Under the pieces are notes generated by a model, which saw nothing but the letters and a program-made list of their open reading frames with translations, was not told the DNA's origin and made no database searches. The position numbers and the translations under genes were made by a program. DNA of 64,000 nucleotides. Origin: Candidatus Electrothrix aestuarii. Lineage in GTDB: Bacteria; Desulfobacterota; Desulfobulbia; Desulfobulbales; Desulfobulbaceae. Location: NCBI GenBank assembly GCA_032595685.2, contig CP159373.1, positions 4,751,821 to 4,815,820 of the forward strand, given 5' to 3'. Below are positions 57,006 through 64,000 of the stretch, piece after piece (position 1 is the stretch's first letter; each line of letters begins with the position of its first letter).

Positions 57006-59112
57006 TATTTCGTCTCCCGGAGAAAGGGTCTGATGGCATCGGCCAGATGACGGACATGGGGAAGAGCCATCATGCTCGCATGATTACCGGGTACGGAAAT
57101 TTCAACGGCTTTTGCTTGGGTGCAGTCGCTCCAGCCCCAGTCCGGACGGTTATCTTCAGGCATTTCTTCCGCCCCGGCTGCGGCAAGGCGTTCCTGCGCC
57201 CGGAACAGATGCACAGGGCAGTTCACCCTGCCGCCGACATATCCGCTGTGTCCGAGCACGGAGGCCCGATAAACCTGCATCCAGCATTTCAGCTGCTCCG
57301 CATCAGCATCCGGGGCCAGCAGCTCATGCCGCAGGAATGCTTCAAGTGTTCGGTTCAGAGCCGCTTCGGAATTGTTCAGGGCCCGGAGTTCCTCCGATGT
57401 GATATCCAGATCGCGTCCGATCAGCTCGCCGAACACCAGGGCCAAATTCCACAGCCAGTATTCGTCGCTGTCCTCGTTCTCCTGTGCGGGCTGTTCCGGG
57501 TCGGGCGCATTAGTGTCAAGGATGCCGAGGAAGGCCACGCACTCGCCCTGTTCCTCCAGCCGGCGGGCCATCTCGAAGGCGGCCCGACCGCCGGAGGAAT
57601 GGCCGATCAGCCGGTACGGACCTCGGGGCTGCTCCCGGCGCAGCGCGGCGATATGCGCGGCGGCCAGATCTTCGACCTTCTCCGGCACCGGAGCTTCACC
57701 GTGCAGTCCCGGTGTCTGAAGGACGTATATCGGCTGCTCTCCGCCCAGAGCGGCTGTCAGAGGCTGAAGATAGAGCACCGAACCGACTGCACCGGGCAGA
57801 AGATATATCGGCGGTTCATCGCCCCGGTCGCTGACCCGGATGCAGGTGCTCCATGCTGTTGTATCCGGCTTCGGTTCACGCAGATGCGCGGCGAGCCGCG
57901 CCACGGTCGGGTGCTGAAACAGCAGGCTCAGGGGCAGCCGGATGCCGAATTCCTTTTGGATTCGGCCCATGAGCCGCACCGCGAGCAGGGAGTGGCCACC
58001 CGAGTCGAAAAAGCTGTCATGAATGCCGGGAGCATCCGTGCCCAGCACCTCCTGCCAGAGTCCGAGCAGGCGGAGTTCCGTGATATCACGGGGCGGCATC
58101 CTGCTGGCATGACTGAACTGTTCATCCGGCTCAGGCAGATTTTTCCGGTCGATCTTGCCGTTGGGCGTGAACGGCAGCTTTTCCAGCACCGTGAATGAGG
58201 CCGGAATCATGTACTCGGGCAGGCTCTCCTTCAGGAATACGCGCAGTTCCGCAGTCAGCGCGGCGGCATCCATGTCCGCATCGGCTGACACGGTCAGATA
58301 CGCGGCCAGGGATTTATTCCCTTCCCGTTCATGCAGCACGACCACGGCTTCCGAGACCGATTCGTGTTTCGTCAGCGCAGCCTCAATCTCGCCCAGTTCA
58401 ATGCGAAAGCCGCGCAGTTTCACCTGATGGTCCATCCGGCCCAGGTATTCCAGATTGCCGTCCGTTCTCCATCTCGCCAGATCCCCGGTCCGGTAGATGC
58501 GCTCGGTTTTCCCGAAAATCTTCAACTCGATGAACTTCTCCGTTGTCAGATCCGGACGGTTCAGATAGCCCCGCGCAAGACCGGCTCCGGCTATGCACAG
58601 TTCGCCGGGAATGCCGGGGGGAAGGGGATGGAGGTTCGCATCCAGAATGTAGATGCGGGTGTTGGCGATGGGACGGCCGATAGGAGTGTTTCCATCGCGT
58701 TCGACCGCCTCCTGAAAAACATGAAATGATGAGCAGATTGCGGCTTCCGTCGGCCCGTAGCCGTTGATAATGTGAAAAGTGCTGTCTCCGGCCAGATCAC
58801 GGTAATCCTGAAGCAATCCCTGCCTGATGGACTCCACGCCGACCAGCAGGCGGTGAAGGCTCCATTCACTGTGGCGCAGATGCCTGCGAAGATCGGCCAG
58901 CAGAGCGGGGGGAATATATGCGCTGTGAATCTGCCAAGTGCTGATATATCCGGCCAGATTTTCAGGGTCTATAAACTGTTCACGCTGAAGGATATGCAGT
59001 GCTCCACCGAAACAGAGCACTGAAAAGAACTCCCATGCCGCAACATCGAAACTGAATGGAGAAACAGCGGCCCCGTTGAACGGATCAGGATGCGATGTTA
59101 TCCTTTCATAGG
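57005..59112 (-). pseudogene. NRPS terminal part: adenylation (C-terminal half)-PCP-thioesterase
   Basis: This is the 3' piece of an NRPS gene. It resumes the adenylation domain at YERITSHPDPF and FDVAAWEFF (A4), then NGYGPTE (A5), GELCIAGAGLARGY (A6), YRTGDLAR (A7) and NGKIDRKNL (A10). A PCP with FFDSGGHSLLAV and a type I thioesterase with GHSSGG and GNHASMM follow. The frame is open and sound; only the 5' part is cut off by the IS91-like element. Binding-pocket positions 235, 236 and 239 appear as D, V, W. The stop overlaps the ATPase start by one base. Confidence 0.8.
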
Positions 59113-60445
59113 AACAAAACGCCCTACGGGCGGATTAAAACGGAAGCAATTGCGGTATCCACTTAACCTGCCGACCCGAAGAGTTTCTCTTGTTGCATTC
59201 TTGTTTACTCTTGCTTTCCACAAAAGGTCCGTCTCTGCTCAGATCAAAGATATCTCCATAGTCAGGATGCCAAATCCGCCATAAAAACATTTTTTCTTTA
59301 CAGTTTGGACATGTTAACGGATCTTTCCCGAAACTCTGTACTAGACGCTCTCTCCAGCTCAATGACCTTGAATCACTTTTCATGAATTCAAAAGTCTTCT
59401 GGATAAAACGTTTACAGTCCATCAAAATCTCTATCGCGATTGTTTTTGTACGTCGAGAATATAACCCATAATGGCGGACCATCTTGAATCCCTTTAGCGG
59501 GATATGGTCAATTAATCGTTGTATGAACTCTTTGGCTGGAATCGCTTCGGTAACTTTAACTTCTGTTTTATGATCAATATACCAAAATGTTACTTCCTCA
59601 CCATCGTAATTCGTTATCTTGTGCTCTGCCAATGCTGGACGAGCCATATAGCGACCAATATATCGAGCTGCATGTCTTGCTGATGTCATCTTGCTTTTAC
59701 CATTTACATAAAAACCATTACGTTGGCTTTTAAACAGGTAATCTATGAATCTTACATTTTCTTTTGTTTGCGGCAAGCTAGCCTTTATTTCAGTCAGCAA
59801 ATAATATTGCCATTTTTTTCTAAGCAGACCATATGGCAAAAATGGAATATCAACCCACTGATTGGAAGATGTTAATCCTCCTTCTGTCATTAACATATGG
59901 ACATGCGGATTAAACTTAAGATCTCTTCCAAACGTATGGACAACTAATAGAATTCCCGGAACAGCATCAACTCCTTTACTTTGAAGTACTTCCACAGCCG
60001 CTTTTGAAGCACAATCCATCATAATCTTGATCAGCATACGATCACTAAAAATTATCTTTCGGAGTTCTTGTGGAATGGTAAACACTAAATGTCGATGAAC
60101 TACGTCGAATATACTTTTCACTGTCTTTTCAACCCATTCATCGACGTATCGCTTACCGCAAGACGTACAGAATCGACACTTACAGGTGAACCCTACTCTC
60201 TTTTTTCAAAACAATTCGGACAAATATACTCGACATAGCCATTGGTAGACTCTCCACAGTTGATCATTTTTTCTACATTTTCAACGATTGACTCCCAGTG
60301 AAGGCTTGAGTACCTGCTTGCCAATTCAACGCAGACTACATACCAAAAATCACGAAAGATTAATTTTATCAGCTTATTTTTCATTAAGCTAATACTCTAT
60401 TCGCAATTACAACATGTTGAAAGGAAAATTTTATAATTTCCTATA
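59113..60445 (-). mobile_element. IS91-like (HUH) element inserted in the NRPS gene
   Basis: Boundaries are inferred from where the NRPS reading breaks off. One end shows a GC-rich hairpin (CGCCC-TAC-GGGCG, 59120-59132) of the terIS type. The other end (TTTCCTATA, 60437-60445) resembles IS91/ISCR origin sequences and abuts CAAG (60446-60449), a target tetranucleotide reported for IS91. There are no terminal inverted repeats, as expected for the family. The transposase inside is frameshifted. Confidence 0.7.
59135..60384 (-). pseudogene. IS91-family Y1 transposase, frameshifted
   Basis: The N-terminal 63 residues (MKNKLIKLIFRDFW ... YICPNCFEK) end at a stop near 60193. The main frame then resumes (FTCKCRFCTSCGKRYVDEWV into KSIFDVVHRHLVFTIP). 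The catalytic HUH motif is FNPHVHML, and YIGRYMARPALAEHKI carries the tyrosine. The break is a 2-bp AG duplication (AAAGAGAGTAGG for AAAGAGTAGG). The gene is inactive unless the frame is restored. Confidence 0.75.
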
Positions 60446-61805
60446 CAAGGACATGACAATGCTCAACCATCACCCCCTTTGGCCTCCCCGTGGATCCCGA
60501 AGTATAGATAACATACGCCAGATGCTTGGGCCGACAGCATCTCTGCGGATTTTCCGTCGTCCAGCCCGCATAAAGCTGCGGCTCGTCCAGATCGATCATT
60601 TTTCCCGTAAAACCGGGCAGTCTGTCATACAGACGGGTTTGCGTCAGGAGAATCTCAGCACCGCAGTCCTTGAGCATGAAGCGGAGCCGCTCCTCCAGAT
60701 AATCCGGGTCCAGGGGCACGTAGGCCCCTCCGGCCTTGAGGATGCCGAGCAGGCCGATGATCATCTCAAGCGAACGTTCGGCGCAGATGGCGATCAGAGT
60801 GTCCGGCCGCACGCCCTGTTCGATCAGGGCATGAGCGAGCTGATTCGCTTTTTCGTTGAGTTCGCAGTAGGTCAGCCGCTGATCTTCAGCCCGCCCCGAG
60901 CCTGCCGAAGGGAAAACAACAGCAATATTTTCCGGGGACTTCGCGGCCTGCTCCTCAAAGAGATCGGCCAGGGTTTTGTCCGCCGGATAGTCGACCGTTG
61001 TATCGTTCCAGGCGATAAGCTGCTTGGTCTCAGCCGCCGTGAGCAGGGGCAGACTGCGGACAGGCGCAGCATCCTGCTCATGCACGGTCTTTAATATTGA
61101 GGCAAAACGAGCCTGTAAAGCTCGGATGTCTTCGGCTGTGAAATAGGCATGGTTAAAGACGAAATCGAATTTAACATCCTCCTGAGTATGGAAATCCCGC
61201 ACGAAGATCATCAGAGGAGTCTGCTCCCACGTATGCAGCAGGGCGGTGAACCTTCCGTCTGTTCCGGCGAAGCAGGCATTATAATCATGCCGCTCAAAAG
61301 AAAGGTTGACACCAAAGAGCTGCGCCCGTTCCCTGTCCAGTCCGGCGGCCCGACTGATCTCGCTGACCGGACAGCGTTGATGGCGGTACCCGGCCCGCAG
61401 AATTTTCGCGATGCGCCGGAGCAGTTCCCCGAAGCTCAGATCGTTGCCGAAGTCGAACAGAACCGGACTAACCCCGACAAAAAGTCCGGCAGTTTCCCGA
61501 AAGCAAGCCTTGGAACGGTTGAGCACCGGCAGTCCCACAGGCAGATTGTCCCGCTGCCCGGTACGGGTGAGATACACATACAGAGCACCCAGCAGAACAT
61601 GAAAAAGCGTGGCCTTGTATTTTTTCGCCAGTTCCTCCAGCTGTCCGTAAAAGGCCCGGTTGAGATACAGGGTTTCGCAGCCGCTGCCCGCAATCCGACC
61701 GCTGAACTGTGAATAATAACGGCGAGTGAAGAGCGGTTCAGGGATATTTCGGTACTGCTCCAGCCAGTACTGCCGGTTCTTTTCAAAAGTCGGCGATTCT
61801 ATGTA
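60446..61805 (-). pseudogene. NRPS middle part: condensation (C-terminal half)-adenylation (N-terminal half)
   Basis: This piece resumes at ESPTFEKNRQYWLEQY, carries the end of a condensation domain (LPVGLPVLNRSK), and enters an adenylation domain with LTYCELNEKANQLA (A1), LKAGGAYVPLDP (A2) and YVIYTSGSTGRPKGV (A3). It is cut by the IS91-like element just after HCHVLV. The frame is intact inside the piece. Confidence 0.8.
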
Positions 61806-63460
61806 GAGCATCCTCAAAAAGCCAACCTCTCATACAGGCAATACTGCAGGACTTGCCTTGGCATTTGCTCAAAGAACGCAAAAAATCGAGCGCTAATATG
61901 ATTCAGCTGGCTGCGTAAAAGTAAAAACCGTGAAAGATATAAATTTTCAAGCTGTTCCTGCAACTTCCTGAGCAGAACCATCAGATTCATGACCAGGAAA
62001 ATACAGTTAATCCATGCTTCAGAGGTTCTCTGAAGTTTTGCCCGGATGTAGTTGAGTCGGTAGCCGTTTTTTCCTTGGCCAAATTTCCCCTCAATGGGGA
62101 TCCGTTCTCGACTATCCCGAATCCGTTGTGCTTTCAGTTCCCAAAGACGTTCTTTGTTTTCTTCTGTCTCTTTCGGGGACCTGCCCATTCGTTTACCACC
62201 AAATCGAATACCTTTCTCTTTGAGATATTTACGATTTTCTCTTGTTCCGTAAATTTGATCAGCAAGCACTGCAGCAGGATAGTAGCCATTTCGGCGTTTG
62301 TAGTTTTCCACCTGCGCCTGCAAATCCGTGCCTTCGTTGAAGGCATCCCAACCAATATGATCGACAAAAGCCAAACCATCGACCATGCTCACGCTGAGTT
62401 TGGCACCGAACTCCACATTTTTACCTGCTTTCCCACGAACTATTGGTCGTACATGAGGTTGGGCAATGGAAACAATTCGGTCATCGCAGCGTCGTTTTCG
62501 TTTTTTGTACATCTCATCCTGCTGGCGATACACATGCTGAATGATCCAATACTGTCGTTGTTGCTGATGGGGAAGTGGAAAAGGTGCCGATCCAACATTA
62601 TCAAGCAACTCATCAATATATCGTAAATTTCTTCGGACGTACTGTAATTGCTGCCGAAGTCCGCGCCGCAGATTTTTTTGCCTGGTTTCTTTTTTTTAGC
62701 CAGATTCAGGTAGTTTTTGCGAGCAACTCTCCGATATGTCCTGGGCTTTTTGGGGTAGCCACTCTGTTTGTACAGATCATCAATCAGCTGCTCGGAAATC
62801 TCACGAGCTTCGTTGAGTAAACTCAGATCAGTCGGGTAACGAATCGCTTGCTCAGCAACCGTTGCATCGACAAGCATTTTCCCCTTATTTTCAACGGGCT
62901 CTTCCTCACCCTTATCCTCTTTTTCATCTTCATTTGTCGTACTTTTCTTTGAGAGAGCAAGTTTTTCCAAAATCACTTCTTCAAACGCAGAAAAGACATC
63001 CTTTCCCATCCGTTTTCGAATCTCAACAAACAGGCTCGGAGCTAGAGGTTGCTTGTCTTGAAAAGAAGAAAACCCAACAAAATACTGAAGATAGGGGTTC
63101 TCCTGAATCTGGAGTACGGTTTCTTCGTCACTGAGCGTCAGCTTATGTTTAATGATTAACGCGCCGATCACCAATCTGGCATTTTTGGCAGGTCGCCCCT
63201 GACGCGGGTCCAATGTTCGGTAATATCTGATGGCGAACTCATCCCACGGAATAACTTTATGCCATTTGATCCATCTGTTGTCAGGGTTCAGTTTGCCTCC
63301 AAAGGGAAGGCTGAATCCTTCAAGTGTAAGCTGTCTGTCACTGGTGTACCTGATCATGTGCATGCCTTATGAGGGGGTGAACGTCAAAAGTATGCATATT
63401 TTACAATATTTTTATAACTTTTTCATTTAAAATCAGCGCGCTGAGAGTTTTTAAGGACAA
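61806..63460 (-). mobile_element. IS1182/IS5-like element inserted in the NRPS gene
   Basis: An element of about 1655 bp flanked by TCTATGTA on both sides (61798-61805 and 63461-63468), an 8-bp target duplication. The ends share TCCT(C/T)AAAAA within imperfect inverted repeats. Removing it and one duplication rejoins the NRPS frame (RRYI + ESPTFEK). It carries one transposase, now frameshifted. Confidence 0.8.
61814..63363 (-). pseudogene. IS1182/IS5-like transposase, frameshifted at a poly-A run
   Basis: The first frame (YTSDRQLTLEGFSLPFGGKL, VDATVAEQAIRYPTD) runs to KKKPGKK and would then lose the reading. The second frame continues LRRGLRQQLQYVRRNLRYID and the rest to the stop. The break is at a run of seven A near 62668-62675; eight A or a -1 slip would restore a protein of about 515 residues. 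The domain order, a DUF772-like segment then a DDE domain, fits the IS1182/IS5 group. Confidence 0.7.
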
Positions 63461-64000
63461 TCTATGTAACGGCGGTCATTTTCGATAAAGCTGATATACG
63501 ACGGGCTGTCCGGCTCCGGAACATCTTCGTTCGCAAGTGCGGTATAGATTTCAGCCAGCGAGCGGTTAACCAGAGCCACGCCCCAGCCGTCAATGCATAA
63601 ATGATGATACTGCAGCAGCCAGTACCACTGATCATCCGCCAGCCGGATCAGGTCATAACGGAACAGCGGCTGACCTGTCAGGGTGAAAGGCTGCTCAAAA
63701 CGTTCCTGCATCCAGGACATCGCTGCTTCATGGGGACTGTCCGCAGCGGAAAAATCATGCACCGGCACCATGACCCGCAGTTCATCAGGGAATGCCTGGA
63801 GCGGCACACCGTCTTCATCCCGTTCCTCCTGCAGGACAGTACGCAGGGCATCATGCTTCCGCACCAGCAGATTCACGGCCTGTTCAAAGAGCTCCGGATT
63901 GATCGGGCCGGGAATCTGCACATAGCCGCCGATGTTGTAGAGCGGAATATCGGCATGGAGCATCTGGTCGAACCAGATTTCGCGCTGAGAGGAAGTGAGC
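63461..64000 (-). pseudogene. NRPS condensation domain, N-terminal part (runs off window)
   Basis: The frame is open to the window edge. It has LTSSQREIWFDQ (C1), RKHDALRT (C2) and HHLCIDG (C3, the catalytic HHxxxDG). It is cut after NDRRYI by the IS1182/IS5-like element. More modules may lie upstream outside the window. Confidence 0.82.

Noticed and set aside
56927-58198. Plus-strand 423-aa ORF over the NRPS/ATPase junction
   Set aside because: Shadow of GC-rich coding DNA; the minus frames carry all NRPS and ATPase motifs.

Overview
The window reads as a chromosomal segment of a Gram-negative, anaerobe-like bacterium, most plausibly a Desulfobacterota (Desulfobulbales-type) organism. This placement is inferred from the look of the proteins (citramalate synthase, multi-cluster Fe-S protein, Tll0287-type heme sensor, Rpn nucleases, many NTPases, TPR proteins and transposases), not from a marker gene. 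Most genes lie on the minus strand and base composition varies: oplA and the NRPS block look GC-rich, while the island at 42.3-46.3 kb is clearly AT-rich.

Left part (1-21 kb). This is mainly housekeeping: the start of a WecA/MraY-type sugar-phosphate transferase, a zinc dehydrogenase, tRNA-His, a prephenate dehydratase/ACT/prephenate dehydrogenase fusion, and a bioD-plsY-(GNAT-aminotransferase)-Rpn-Rpn-membrane protein run. trpB follows, then an overlapping KAP NTPase-NACHT NTPase pair that looks like a defence operon, an Fe-S protein, dgt and an aminotransferase.

Middle part (21-38 kb). An IS66-type element with an 8-bp target duplication sits inside one of two 67-bp palindromic repeats that flank a YukJ-like gene. 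A frameshifted, truncated DUF4469 gene and a 23-bp tandem array follow. Next comes a UPF0175/DUF3368 toxin-antitoxin pair lying between miaA and a second, diverged copy of the miaA 3' end. Then miaA, a ComEA-like gene, a TlpA-like gene, a gamma-glutamylcyclotransferase, cimA, a heme sensor, a split gene, a PatB-type lyase and two tandem TPR proteins.

Right part (38-64 kb). 5-Oxoprolinase (oplA) is followed by a 4-kb AT-rich island that ends in a duplicated oplA tail. The island carries an IS, two small genes, and a compact sigma-factor-like / small helical / ImmA-IrrE protease operon. Beyond it lie nadD, proA, a DUF190 gene, a secreted CARDB metalloprotease, a Nudix gene, rlmKL, and an atypical P1B-like ATPase translationally coupled to the last NRPS gene. 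The NRPS is broken into three pieces by an IS91-like and an IS1182/IS5-like element.

Two themes stand out. Gene 3' ends (miaA, oplA) are repeatedly used as docking points for accessory modules, with the tail regenerated. Single-nucleotide deletions at short homopolymers split several genes, so some 'pseudogenes' may be assembly errors.
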